Shown here: piece by piece, positions 11,523-23,599 of the stretch
Layout: every line of letters starts with the position of its first letter
How positions within the stretch are numbered: the stretch's first letter is position 1
NCBI GenBank assembly: GCA_032164295.1
Contig: JAJHTX010000007.1
Span: forward strand, 248,001 to 312,000
DNA length: 64,000 nt
From: Inonotus obliquus
Taxonomy: Eukaryota; Basidiomycota; Agaricomycetes; Hymenochaetales; Hymenochaetaceae
Direction: 5' to 3'
Made by a program: the position numbers and the translations under genes
The notes under the pieces: generated by a model
The model's input: the letters and a program-made list of their open reading frames with translations, nothing else
Database searches by the model: none
What the model was told of the DNA's origin: nothing

Positions 11523-13420
11523 CTAGAAGTTAATGCGCCCAAAGTTCTGTGAGGTATTAGCAGGAGAAGCACGGAACGTCTGTAGAACAATCCCACTATC
11601 CTGAACAGCCTTCGACTTTCTTTGAGCCGATGCGCGTAAGTTCAGAATAAGTCTCGAGCCCTTCGTGTCATGTTCCATCAGTCCCGAATTAAAAGAGGAC
11701 AGTGAACGCAGAATTTACGCACCGATATTGAGTATATTGCAATGAGCCATCTACAGAAAGAAGATATCGATGAGTTTTGATAAGGAGTGAGTTGCGAATT
11801 CAGGTAACGTACTCGGAAGCAGCTCCGGCATAACCATCAGGAGCAGTTATCGTTACGATGGTATTGGTTAGAAGGATGACTATAACGAGACATTAACATC
11901 ACGCTCAAGTCATCAAGCAAAACCAACTTACTCGTGATGCTACAGAAAACAGCGTAAGCAAGAGCGAATAAGGACACTTACGCGTAAAATTATAACATAC
12001 CAGAAGAAATGCAGAGCACCGTCTCGGAGCAGAGCAGCAAATAGCGGGGAGATGTTACTGCTGATTATGGAGGCTGAGCTGGACTTATTGATCATAATCC
12101 GGCAGGATCTGAAAATTTGTACCACACTCATAAGGAAGAGTATGGCTGATATGGGATAATAATTCAGCGAGTAACACAGTTAGCATACAGTCGTGCTCAC
12201 CAGTGAGGATAAGACACGGAACCCTATAACAAATAAATCCGAAGTCAATGGACGTTGTCCGTAGACATTGGTGAAGCGCACTCACCAAGAAGCAAGAGTG
12301 AAGTTCAACGACGGAGGGGTAGCCAAACATCCACTAAGAGGTACACCGGGAGGAGCCACAAAAGCGGTCTTTCGTATATGAATTGTAACCGCAACAGTGA
12401 CATAGAGTTCAACCTGAACCAGCCAGTCAGTGACGATTCGTAAAGAAATACATCCAGGCTTTGATAAAACTCACAGAAAACTCTGCTATAAGATGTGACA
12501 TCTCAGTAACACAGGAGGGACTTTTCGATAGCAATGTACTCACCAATCAACAAGGTAACAAGGAAGCATATTACTGAGGAGAAAAAATATCAAGTCAGCG
12601 GATGATCGGCCCGGAAACTGCGGTGCCTTACTCTTCCGATCATGCTTGTACAAGGCTGACAGGCGCAAGAGGAGTATTATGTTCACGACCGTCGTGAATA
12701 ATATATTCCCGCCTCTAAGAAGGGGGGTTGTAAGATAAGAAATAGTTTCCTTAGGATGAGAAACGTACACTGCGTAAAACGATAGGAACTGCCGACAGCT
12801 TCAATATACACAGTCAGAAGCTTCGACAAAGCTTACAGACGAGACAAACTCACAACTACAGAGTTATAAGGATCAGACTACAAATAACTTGTATATCGAA
12901 ATACTCACCCCGACAGAGAGTCGATCCCCGGAAGTGTTATTTACTTCATGAGGTTTAGTACTGGCGAGAGTGCTAATGATATGGAAAGACATACTCGTAA
13001 ATACGACTCTACAGAAGGCATTTAGTCAGAGATTGCTATGCGTTATGATGAGTAGCTACCTACATCAAGTATAGAACCCCATAGTATCTTGTGAAGAGGT
13101 AAAGCGCCTTGGGTATCGTCCACTTCTGTCTGTAGCGAGAGAAGTTAATGCAGGCCGTGACAATATACGCGTAGTTGCTGTTACATACTTCCAGATATGC
13201 TCCACCTGAATGTGGACGTCAGGGTAAATGTAGCAATGACAAAGAGTGACGCACCTCATTTGAAAGTATGATAGCTACATCGTAACCCAAGAATGCAAGT
13301 GCCGATACTGACGAATCTTGGTTAACCCTCGCTAGCCAGAACACGAAAGTTCTTACCTGCAAGATAGCTAACCTCTGTACGTTGCCGAAGCGCAGTGTAG
13401 AGCTCTTCTAGCGAGTCCAT
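11523..13420 (-). CDS. Diverged DUF6533 integral membrane protein (core copy 1)
   Basis: A DUF6533 gene clearly distinct from the array copies. The ATG at 13420 opens MDSLEELYTALRQR. The next exons encode SALAFLGYDVAIILSNE, VEHIWKY and RQKWTIPKALYLFTRYYG, a good match to the DUF6533 signature (an acidic-hydrophobic-Trp segment before an RY motif). Further blocks are TKPHEVNNTSG, CRQFLSFYA, LFTTVVNIILLLRLSALY, AFVAPPGVPLSGC, SPLFAALLRDGALHFFW, TAPDGYAGAASE, WLIAIYSI and SRLILNLRASAQRKSK, then a tail ending NFGRINF and TAG at 11523-11525. About 12 exons with short introns; hydrophobic blocks suit six or seven membrane helices. No obvious break. A near paralogue is at 19138-21143. Function unknown. 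Confidence 0.8.
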
Positions 13421-14839
13421 GCAGAGCTTTCAGTTTCCTATACAGCACACGAGGACTAGATGAAACAATCGGGATCGGAGCTCAGTTGGACTAGGAAGAG
13501 ATCCTCAGCTTAAGTGCTGAAATGGCGCGCTTGGTACTGGTGATGTACACAAACCAGGAGTACATCATCGAGCTGAGTCTCAACAGGAAAAACAAATGGG
13601 GCAAACAGTCTCCGGGTACTGTCGAGCGACTGAAACAAATTATGAACGAAATAGCTGCGGGCGCATGATCGATGTTGACACAGCTTAAGTTGAAAGCTTT
13701 GAACCTCCGCTGATTCCTATATAGTCCTGAAATCTGTTGTTAGTCGAAACGTACTCCAAGGACATATCCTGTCACCGGCTAAACCGTTGTTGTCCGAGGA
13801 CTAAGGCAAATCTTCGCAGCAGCCTAGAAAAGATGTCTTCGGGTCCTCTCAGGAACCCTTTCAACGAATGCTGTGTACTGTGTGGTTGGAGATACTGCTA
13901 TCATATCGGAAGCTTTTCAACTCAACTCCTTTGGTTTGGGACTTGGCCAATCCCCGCCGAAACACTTGCTCTCGGCCCTGATCATCACTGCGCATTCCTG
14001 GACGTAGAGATGTAGGTCAAATCATTAGTCCAAGCATCCCAACCCTCTTACGGATTAATCTCTTCTGTATCTCCGTTCCATAGCCGAAGGGAGTCCCAAT
14101 GAGCCACAGCAAATGTAGATAATTCTGAGATGATACAGTCCAGGTCCGTGATCTCGGTGCAGAGTTGATGCGAGCCGTGGATATAGAGTGATCACAACCA
14201 TCTTCGACTTGTGCCTTCTTCTAGGTCCTCGTAGCCTGATGCTTCTCACGTATACACTCCCCGCCCGAAGCCTTTTCGTTCGGGAAAACAAGCAAACCCT
14301 GTGCGCGTCTATCATAGTATCCAAGATGACGCTGCAATCAGGTCCCCATCACCGAATCCCGCATGATTGTGATGGAGATTAACCAATGAGCAATAGAGGT
14401 AGATGAAGATGCCACTTTGTGAAGACTTTTGTGGAGTGCTGCATCGTAGTAGCAAGGTGTGGAAATGGCAAACAACAACAAGACGGCCAAGTTATTACGT
14501 CATCGCAAGTACGCTTACATAATAATATAATATAGGTTCAATTCTTCCAGAAATTCATGCTGATTGATTTCGGAGTCCTGATGCTCTTTCTTGAATGAAC
14601 TTGACTTTCTGCGTCTTTAAGTAACAGTTTATTCTGGACTTTCAATAGGATCCCTGTATGAGATTGTGCAGCGGCGCTGTAGAGCATTGCGGAACTATCC
14701 CTGCATTGGTACTTGTCGCAATTCAAGTGGCACATTTGATAAATCAACGTGGCGTGCCACCTACACACGAGCAAAAAGTAATGGGATTGAGTATGGTGAA
14801 TTCAAAATCTATCCCATAAGCTCGAACGAGGTTTTGTCC
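13421..14839. other. Intergenic, nothing recognised
   Basis: No frame here has a recognisable domain or a believable exon series. The short open frames at 13,737-14,015 and 14,055-14,324 lack codon structure or motifs. It separates the diverged DUF6533 gene's 5' end from the 3' end of the first P450. Confidence 0.5.
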
Positions 14840-17074
14840 TCATATTTTCCGTCTCGAGAGCTTGATCGGGACTCGTCCCAACACAAACGCAGTACCAACA
14901 AGCGCCGCATCTTTCGAAAACCTTTCCTCGTACTGCGTGAGGGTCTCACCAGGAAGAAGATTAGGCTCGACCTTCCATTCATACAGCAACGTAGAAAGGA
15001 AAGCTAGAGCTTCTGTTTGCGCGAATTTGCGGCCTTCAATTATAACCAGCGATTAGAGGAGGAAGGGCATTTTGTGGGTTATTATTATTAGGAACATACC
15101 GAGACAGGCTCTTGGTCCGTATCCGAAAGCTCCAACGTCGTGCTCAGAAACGTTTTCCCACCGGGATGGTTTGAATACATCTGGTTCGGGGAATGTTTCT
15201 GGATTGCGAACTAAGCACAGTACAGTTAGATATCGATACTTTATGACCGGTCTACTTATGATTATGCTCACGTAATCCAATCAGCTCGAATATCATGAAG
15301 CTTCCTTTCTTCAATAGCATGTTTTGTTGCTTTGGACGGGTAACAGTGATTACGACGTCCTCAGTAAGTTGACGAGGCATCATTAACGCAGATGCTAAAG
15401 TTTGGTGAGCATAAGTATGATTGACAAGAATGTAAACTCACGGCACATCCTTTGCGCTTCCCAGAAGCAGAACAAGGTGAAGGGGAGCTTATTTGAATCA
15501 ATTATCTCCTACGTATGCCGTGAGTTAATCCTGTACAACTCATGACGTACGCAAATGCAACTTACAGATGGGTCATTCTCTGAGAAGACTCTACGTATTT
15601 CCTCGTATGCCTTCTGTTGTTCTTCGGAGTAAATTGCCAGATAAGCCAGCGTCGTGACGATGCCACTGGATGTCGTTTCTGTAAATCGTATATGGGAACT
15701 CAAGGGTATCCGTATCAAACCGGGACTTCACTCACCATGCCCAGAAAACATAATTGAGAACATATTCGCAACCTATTTAACACATCACCGATCAGCCGGC
15801 ATTGATGAAATCAAATTTCAACAAGCACATACCACATCATGATCATCTAGACCATTCTTGTCCTCGTTGATCCAGGATGCGACGAGGCAATTCAGAAGAT
15901 CATTTGGAACCGCATCATGGTTTATCTCCAGGTTATCATTCTTGCGCTTGTCAATAAGGTCCGTGACGGTTGATGCGATAGTCTTCCATGCTCTGTCCAT
16001 CCGACGTAAACTAAAAAGTAATGTAATGCCATCAGCACCAGGGTTCTCGTGCGGTGCTAAAATCCACATCAGATACTTACCTTTCAACAGGCAACTTGTA
16101 CGCCCACTTCGGGATAACAATACGTGGGATGAGTGTCTCCGAGACCAGCCGGAGAGCTTCCGGGAAATCATCTTCGGAACCATTTTCTTTCGGTGACCAA
16201 GGTGCGAAAACCGCAAACCCGCAACGGCAGATGATATTCAGCGTAAACTGTATATCCCATCAGATTAGCAATGAAGAGCGATCAGAAGAGAAGCAGTGAA
16301 CGACATGCCTTGATGACGACTGCGTTTACTTCTTCTATGACAACTTCGTTTTGTTTATTCCACCCTTCCGCATCGACCATATCCTGATAAACAGATCTCA
16401 CTGTTCTCCATATATCGGTGTACCTGTAGGGACGTGAATGAGCAGGAGTCTTTATCTATACACCGTCTGACGTACGTTTTACTATTGAAGGCCGGTTGTA
16501 CAACTTTCCTATGACGCCTCCATTCCTCTCCACTAGCTGAGGTTACACTATGTCCCCAAAGTCTACAAAGATTCTTAGCACAGAATAATTTCTCAAGTAA
16601 ATCATTAATTACCTAGCGGTAGTCATATCTTCCGGTTTTATCAAATGAATCTTACTCTCATTTCCGAGCAGCTGCTTCATGACGTTTAACGAGCTAGTGT
16701 AATACGCGGGTTTTCCAACAAGCCAAGGAACAAACGAGATAACATCGTGTGTCCTCTTAAAGTACGCTACTCGAATTTTCAGATATAATGTCTACTTTGG
16801 ACGAAAGAGCAACGCACCTGTTCGACGCAAAATCCAAGCCCATTTGGTCCCTGGGTTCAACGAGTTGGAGGGCAGCACAGCACCGAATGCCGTAAGCGGA
16901 GAGAACAAGGGTCTAGGCCCGGGAGTAAAGTCAACATCCTATGCAAATCACCATATTAGTCTGACTCTAACTCGAAAGTGACATTTTCTCAGGAGTATTT
17001 ACCCAAAGACCATGTAGATACTTGTATACACAAAGGGTGGATATACCGATGGAAATGATGAGTGGAAGAGACAT
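14840..17074 (-). CDS. Cytochrome P450 monooxygenase (first)
   Basis: Membrane-anchored heme monooxygenase, substrate unknown. The ATG at 17074 opens MSLPLIISIGISTLCVYKYL, an ER anchor helix. The next exons give a proline-rich hinge (DVDFTPGPRP), FVPWLVGKP, and the C-helix motif WRRHRKVVQPAF near 16,500. The I-helix is MFSGHETTSSG, split by an intron near 15,650-15,740. K-helix ExxR is WEAQRM near 15,440, then the PERF region FKPSRW, and the heme loop FGYGPRACLG, with its cysteine codon near 15,107. The last exon begins RKFAQTEALAF and ends at TGA (14840-14842). All key residues are present, so the protein should be a full-length active P450. At least ten exons. It is 3' of, and co-oriented with, the methyltransferase-like gene. 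Confidence 0.88.
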
Positions 17075-17141
17075 ACTCAGTGAGAGTATGCAGTTGGACG
17101 TTGGGAGGGACGGGGATGGTGAACGTCGAGGAAAAGAAAAC

Positions 17142-17450
17142 TCAGACCACACTGAAGCGATTATTTGCGTCTATTTGTGAGTTTCCATATGTGGAACTGT
17201 TTGCGGGGATTGTTATGTCGCCGAACACCATACATAAGCAGTAAAATACAAAACCCCCGAAAATAGCGGGTATTGCATGATACGTGCCTCTCGGAAGTCC
17301 TTGAAATGACTGGCACGGCCAAGTAATTCCCACCCGAGCGTTTATTCTATAGAGCCAAGCACCAGGTAGTGCAGCCAGCGTGAATGGATACAGCAGTGCT
17401 GTGCGATTGACGTCAATCGAATAACCCTTGATTGATACGCGGGCCATCAT
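17142..17450 (-). CDS. Hypothetical small ORF between P450 and methyltransferase
   Basis: An uninterrupted minus-strand frame of 102 codons with an ATG at 17450 and TGA at 17142-17144. It contains two hydrophobic stretches (LLYPFTLAALPGAWLY and IFGGFVFYCLCMVFG), so it could encode a small membrane protein. It begins about 145 bases after the methyltransferase stop and ends 67 bases before the P450 start. I recognise no family, and it may simply be a chance frame or an unrecognised exon of a larger gene. Confidence 0.2.
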   Translation of the reverse strand: MMARVSIKGYSIDVNRTALLYPFTLAALPGAWLYRINARVGITWPCQSFQGLPRGTYHAIPAIFGGFVFYCLCMVFGDITIPANSSTYGNSQIDANNRFSVV

Positions 17451-17595
17451 CGTAACCGAGATCACTACAGAGCATAATCATGGAGGAGTGTTATCAGTCT
17501 AAATTACAGCGTGCAGCTATTTTACAGTGCTTCCATCGTAAGCGTACATGCTCAAAACAATTAATTAATGCAGATGCATCCATAAAATTCCTCGT

Positions 17596-18678
17596 TCAAT
17601 TCTCCCGCCTTGCAACGAACAATGCCATTGGAGTGAATAACTTGAAAACATTCATTAGTTCAAGCCAATCTCTTCTGTAAACATGTGAAACACTTACTTG
17701 TAAATGCCCCGCCATAGACAGAATCTCAGCCGCGTTTCTCGATAATTTCCCAAACCGTCCTTCCTCTAGCAACGCAGCCGGCCATCGAACCCTGGAATCG
17801 CAGAGGGCATTATCAAGAGAGGTGTACCAAGGAAGCGTTGCACGGCCCGAGAGCTTCGATAGGTCTTCTTGGTATTCGACCTGTAAGTGACACGTCCGCA
17901 TTGCGTTGGAAACTGTATCGAACGATCTTTCGGAGATAGAGCGATTCTCAATGCCCGTTGAGACTTGGAGCAGCTCTGCAAGCCGTTGGTGATCTACGTT
18001 GCTTGGATTCATCTCATTGGTCCAGCACCATTCGTAGATCGCGAGCTATCAAGGAAATCAGCAAGAAAATCGACGGAAGGAATCTTCAGAGTGGCGTACC
18101 TTGCCGCCTGGACGTAGTAGGTGACATATATCTTGGTATACACTCTCGAAACCCGACGAGCACTGGGACATCCAGAGAATTAGCAATTGCAAGTTGAAAT
18201 ATTAGAGTACGATAATCACCTTCATTGATTCGATACAATAGATACCATCGAACGAGCTCTCTTGGAAGAGAGTTCGAAGACTGGATACATCCCCTATAGC
18301 AATAGTGAGCTTCCATCTTTTCAGCGTGATTATGGACTTCACCTCTCATAAACACCACTCTCCCAGAAAGACCTCTCGCCCTAGCCGTTTTCTTCGCCTG
18401 CTCGATCTAAACAAAGTCAGCACTCATGAATGCACGAATTTAAGAAAAAAAAGGCTAACCTTCCGAGCATCTGGATCTACTCCGACAACGTAAACATCCG
18501 AAAACTCCGCCAATTCCAACGCAGAGTTCCCAACGCCACAATTGACTTCAAGAACGCTCATCTTCGGCTTCAAACTCAGATGAGCGAACAGATAATGCTC
18601 ATGTCGCGCAACAGCTAGATCCTGCGTGTCTCCTTTGAATAGTCTCGAGAAGTGGAAATCCGTGAAGAGTGGATGCAT
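17596..18678 (-). CDS. Sterol-24-C-methyltransferase-like SAM methyltransferase
   Basis: Class I SAM-dependent methyltransferase resembling ERG6-type sterol methyltransferases. Five exons (18460-18678, 18359-18406, 18220-18309, 18100-18162, 17596-18045) join in frame to 289 residues. Visible motifs: FKGDTQDLAVARHEHYL, the SAM-binding loop VLEVNCGVG (usually LDVGCGVG), SSFDGIYCIESMK, LLRPGGK, LAIYEWCWTNEMN, LPWYTSL, and the C-terminal LFTPMALFVARREN typical of the SMT C-domain. It lacks the N-terminal 60-80 residues of ERG6, including the YEYGWG region. A possible extra upstream exon opens at ATG 18847, but I cannot place its splice junction. Substrate unknown; the flanking P450s suggest a sterol or triterpenoid tailoring role rather than core ergosterol synthesis. 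Confidence 0.78.
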
Positions 18679-19137
18679 ATTGGAAGGTATGTGATGGGGT
18701 GTGATTGTTGTGTTCAGTGGTTCAGAGTAAAGGGGCTCAAGAAGCAGAGACTCTGTATACCAGATACTTCTCCACGTAGTGTTCCGTAGCTGACCCGACG
18801 CCACCGTGTAGGTCCGTCACTGATCCCGGGAATGATCTCCGGTTCATCACCCTTTCGAAACCATCTTTTTCAAATCATAGCACAGGTAGGAGGTTGCCAA
18901 GGGCGGTGCAGATAAAACACAAGGGATTAAAGTGATAATTTATGTTGGAGTAGCAGACTCGGGGTTTGTTCCCACGGTCACATCCGGATCATTCTCCTCG
19001 ATCCGTACTAGTCGTGGGAAAACATCAAACAACCTGGACCGGCTACAGCGTGTTTGCCTCCTCCTTTAAGCCAAGACTACTCTTGCGGCGCAGCTAGAAC
19101 ATAACGGAATCAATTCATCTTATAATACATAGGTACA
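18679..19137. other. Intergenic, possible 5' exon of the methyltransferase
   Basis: Contains the candidate upstream methyltransferase exon (minus strand, ATG at 18847) and the 3' flank of the second core DUF6533 gene. No other gene is visible. Confidence 0.35.
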
Positions 19138-21143
19138 TTACAAGCTCAGTCGGCTGTAATACGTCTCCTGCCCCGATGATGGAGGTGAAACCCGGAATGA
19201 CTGAAGTGCTATCCCCTCTGATGGACTTCCAGATTTCCTATGTGCTGTGTCACGTAAATTGAGTATGAGTCTTGAGCCCTTATCGTCCTATGAGATTTTT
19301 GCTCCAAGCAATACAAGGATGTGGGACAACGTACTGATACTGAATATACTGCAATCAGCCACCTGACGGAGAGATAAGTCAGCGGGTGGTCGATAAAGAT
19401 GATGAATATATTAGTGATAACGCACTCTGAAGCAACGCCCGCGTAAGGACCGGGAATGACAGATGTAAGGATGGTGTTGAGCATCAAGATAGCTGTGACA
19501 TCATCAGGTCAGCGGAGTAGTAGTGCTATCGATCTATTCCCGCTCACCCGTGATGCTTTCGGAGTAAGGATTTTGATTAATTAGTAGAAGGATTGATATC
19601 AACGCATCCACGTACCAGAAGAAATGCAAGGCTCCATCTCGGAGAAGTGCAACGAGCAACGGCGAGATATTATCGCTACGACAGAACGACTTTGCTACCG
19701 TGACCCAGCTGGACCTATCGACAAGCAACAAGCTAGTTCTAAAGACTTGTATCACAGTCATAAAGAAGAGAATAGCTAAACAAAATTGAATTAATAAATC
19801 AAATATACTCAACACGGGAACAGTACTTACCAGTAAGAACAAGGCACGGAATCCTAGTTTATCTTTGGCGTCAATGATTTCATACTGGTGGTGGAGAGCT
19901 TAGACGTACCAGGATGTGAGCGTAAATTTTAGTGCTGGTGTAATCGCCAGGCATCCAGTGAGAGGAACACCAGGTGGAGCAACAAAAGCCGTTCTTCGTA
20001 TGTCGATTGTTATCGCGACGGTGACATAAAGCTCCACCTGAGAATGTACTAGTCAATATCGTATCAACGCTAACCCATATACTAGCGAACTCACCGCAAA
20101 CTCGGCTATGAAACGAACAAGACGTTCTAGTAGCGACCTATCTTTGAGAACTTGTTTTTCTTACCAACTAACAAAGTAACAAGGAAAATAAGAACTGAAA
20201 AAAATGAGGATCAGTTACCATAAAACCAGTATGAAGGACTTCCGACGTACCATTGCGATTGTATTTATACAGAGCACATAATCGCAGAAGGAGGATAATG
20301 TTCACAACTGTCGTAAAGAATATATTTCCGCAGCTGGACGGGCAGTGAGTAAGTCCCAGACTTTCTTCGTGATAGTCAACGTACATTGCGTAAAACGTGA
20401 GATATTGCCGACAACTTCAATCGCCTTGGGTCAGAAGCTTCGAGTAAATATGAACGACATGACGAACGCACAACTATCGGATGGATACTAAGTACCTTAT
20501 ATCGACCGAAGGAAGCTTCAACTCACGTTCACAGAAAGTCGGGTTCCGGGAGTGTTACTGACTTCATGACAAGTAGGTGAACTATGAATGTGCGAAAGAG
20601 GGAAGCAAGAAGCTACGGAAGAGACATACCCGCAACGACAACACTGTAGGGAAGTTAATCTTAGCTATACATAGTCAGTGTGCAACTCCATGATGACGCA
20701 CATTAAATAGAGAATCCCATAGTATCTAGCGAAGAGGTAAAGCGCCTTAGGAACCGACCATCTCTCCCTGTGGCGCAAATATGAGCCATTATCGCATACC
20801 GCTTCGCCGCCTCCTCTTGGCTCTGGACTGAAACGACTTACTTCCAGATCAGCTCAACCTATGCAGAAACATGCGTGCAGTACTAAGTCAAGCAGCTCAG
20901 ATTTGCGAGTTAGACTCGAAACGCACCTCTTTTGATAAGATAATCGCAATATCGTAAGCCAGGAAGGCGATGGTCGATACTATCAACTCTTCTTCAGCGC
21001 CCCATCCGCAATGGTACTGTCGGAACAAAAAGTGCAGTTTGCTTACATGCGATGTAACTAATATTCCGACGTTCTTGAAGAACAGTTATGAGTTGTTCAA
21101 GACCCTCTAGACCAGCAGCGCTCGAGCTATCGACACTCGACAT
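19138..21143 (-). CDS. Diverged DUF6533 integral membrane protein (core copy 2)
   Basis: Paralogue of the gene at 11523-13420 with the same exon order. The ATG at 21143 opens MSSVDSSSAAGLEGLEQ. Following exons give ISTIAFLAYDIAIILSKE, RERWSVPKALYLFARYYG (the DUF6533 signature), CHEVSNTPGTRLSV, CRQYLTFYAM, IFFTTVVNIILLLRLCALY, SPLLVALLRDGALHFFW, WLIAVYSV and SRLILNLRDTAHRKSG, ending at TAA (19138-19140). The C-terminal tail (after about 30 residues) differs from copy 1. Predicted multi-pass membrane protein of unknown function. Introns are short and no frame break is evident. Confidence 0.78.
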
Positions 21144-22025
21144 GACTCGGATAAAGATCAAGGGGACAAAAGGAGTTGTGTCGTTCAGCCAAGGCTCCAA
21201 GGATCTCTACGTCCCTTAAGAAAGACATTATCTGAAACCGAAGCCAAAAGAGATTTCTTGTCCCATGGCTTGGGGAGATACGGGCCATCAAGCGCGCAAC
21301 GTATCTTCAAGGGATCACTCGGCTATGGTAACATGTTTTGAGCAAAACCGGGGAAAATGTTAAATCACCGAAACCGTGTGTATAGTATATCCGAGAGCTT
21401 ATACATACGTTGGATATGGTTGTTATAAACTCAGTGATAGATGATGCTGCACCGGGTTCCGACGGCTTCGCTTAAAGATCCGCTATTTCCCTAAACGCTC
21501 ATTTCCCATCAACTTGGTTGCTCATTGAGTTGCTCATCAGTTTACAGTTTGGCGTACCTGTCCCAATTTAGGCCCATGTTCAGAGCCACTACCGCGACAT
21601 ATCATGCCGGTGCAGCTTTCATACCGTCCTTGTCGGTCGGGTGCAGATGCAAGTTCTAGCGCCATTGCGTGCCTATCCGTGCGTAATGATCAATCAACGT
21701 CCCGGCTTCCGTCGCCTTCCAATGAGGTTCCAGCCTTGGCCATCCCCGGGGCCGACGCGGTGATACTGTGCAAAAAAAGTGAACGTTATCCAGCATGTTC
21801 CGGAAAAGTGATAGTTTACGCCACATGAATTGTGTAACGATCAATTCCCCCTTGTTGAGTGATGTTCTCCTGCAATTTTCGGCATGTTTGACGAGATCTA
21901 AGGGTAAGTGACTGAACCATCACTCGGAACAGGCTTAAGTAACGGTAACTGTGATTCCAGCGGTGCACCAGCACCGATAGCTTAAAGGGAGAGGTGGAGG
22001 TAATCTACCTCACAACTTCTCCAAA
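21144..22025. other. Divergent intergenic region, nothing recognised
   Basis: Lies between the divergent 5' ends of the second core DUF6533 gene and the second P450. The short frames at 21,604-21,844 on both strands have no motif. It presumably holds both promoters. Confidence 0.45.
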
Positions 22026-23599
22026 ATGGTTTCTCTACGCGCGACGGATATTGTCGTCATCTATAGCTGTGTTCTGATCATCCTCTATCGCCTTACTCGC
22101 CGTATCGTCCCGACTCATCGCAACTCTCCCCCTCGAGTCCAAACGTACATTCCGTGGTTAGGCGCGGCTCCAAGCTTCCTGTTCCGGCGGACCTCTTTCT
22201 TGACCTCGTGCAGGTAACTAAGCGCCCTCAAGCTCGCAATAGCCAAAGCTAACAAGACAATCCACAGATCTCGTTATGGCTCTGTGTACAAGTTCCTCGT
22301 TGGCGGGAAACACATGGTCGTAGTCTCATCCCCAATGACTATTAGCCAAGTCCTTGAGTCGTCCCCCAAGGTTCTTCGATCGTTGGAGGAGAAGGGACTT
22401 GAATCTATGGGCGGCCTCTCGGAACGCGTTCCACATCTAGTGACTCTCTTGCACAAGACGGCGTATTCGTTCCTCTCCAGCGGGCTTACGAAGCGTAGTA
22501 TGGAATCCGTCACTAGCCTCATGAATAAGAATCTCTTCTCTCGCCTTCGAGATTTCATCGACGCCCAAGGCATGGAAAGACGCGTGCCATTAGAGGACTT
22601 CGTCTGTCGCAGCATCTATTCCTCGTCTTGTACCGCCTTTTTCGGTGCGTCCTTCCCGGACACCTTTGCAGACTTCACCATCATGGATGAAGGCATGTTT
22701 CATGTCTCCACTGAGTTGCCTTTCTTGGCGACAGAAGCATACAAGGCACGATCAGGAATGGCGAACGCAATAGAGCGGTACGTGCAACAAGCATGGGCGG
22801 CAAACTCCGACGGCTACGTCGAAGGGGCTTCGAGTATCATCTCTGGAACACTCCGCGAATTTCAAAAGGACGGTATTTCCACCTCAGAAGCCGCCCGCCT
22901 TCTTACTTTCCTCCTGTGGGGATTCAATAGTAACTTCACACAGACGACAACTAATGCACTCGCATACCTTTTGGCCAATCCCCAAACATACTACCGCGTC
23001 GTCGCTGATATCCGAAAAACGGTCGATGAAAAATTTCCGGACTTCGAAATGCTACTCGCTGCAGAGCCGGAAGTTCTCGAATGCCCTGAATTTGCTATCT
23101 TGGACTCGATAATACAGGAGACACTGCGGATATCATCACTCGCATCGAGCTTCCGAGAGGCCCAATGCGACGCTTCCATACAAGATGAAAACGGAACCTC
23201 TTATCTCATCCAAAAGGGTGACATCGTGTTGGCTGATGTTCGAAGCATGCATCACGACCCTAAACTGTTTCCGAACCCGGAATCCTTTATTGCGGATAGG
23301 TTCTTAAACCATAAGGAATCGTACAAGATGCGAGGAGTAAGGTCTATGCGGCCGTGGGGGGGCGGTACCTATATCGTTAGTGTAAATTTTTTCGAACCAA
23401 TCTCCTGTCTAACCAGATTCAATAGTGTCGAGGACGCGAATTCGCGCAATATGCGGCAAAGATGTTCCTGATACAAGCCATGTACCTCTTCGATATCGTT
23501 CCCGGAGAGTTCGTGCCGACTTTCGAACTCAACCACACTCTGATCATTGCCCGTCTACGAGGTTCACCTTCAATCCGTATGCGAAAGAAGTCCGAATAG
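22026..23599 (+). CDS. Cytochrome P450 monooxygenase (second), CYP7/CYP8-like
   Basis: Three exons (22026-22213, 22268-23375, 23426-23599) join to 489 residues. An N-terminal anchor (IVVIYSCVLIILYRL) precedes a basic-proline hinge. Middle exon: the I-helix region LLWGFNSNFTQTTTNALAYLL departs from the AGxxT pattern in the way of the CYP7/CYP8-type family. The K-helix ExxR is ETLR, followed by the PERF-like FPNPESFIADRF. The heme loop WGGGTYICRGREFA is completed only after splicing: the last intron ends one codon before the heme-ligand Cys. The protein ends at TAG (23597-23599). Key residues are intact. Fungal enzymes of this type oxidise sterols or related lipids; the substrate here is unknown. 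Confidence 0.88.

Noticed and set aside
17142..17450. Treating the small ORF as a further exon of the methyltransferase
   Set aside because: The methyltransferase already ends in a typical SMT C-terminus (LFTPMALFVARREN) with a stop at 17596-17598.
22274..23179. Minus-strand ORFs across the second P450
   Set aside because: Antisense to an intact P450 reading frame with all motifs; no motif of their own.
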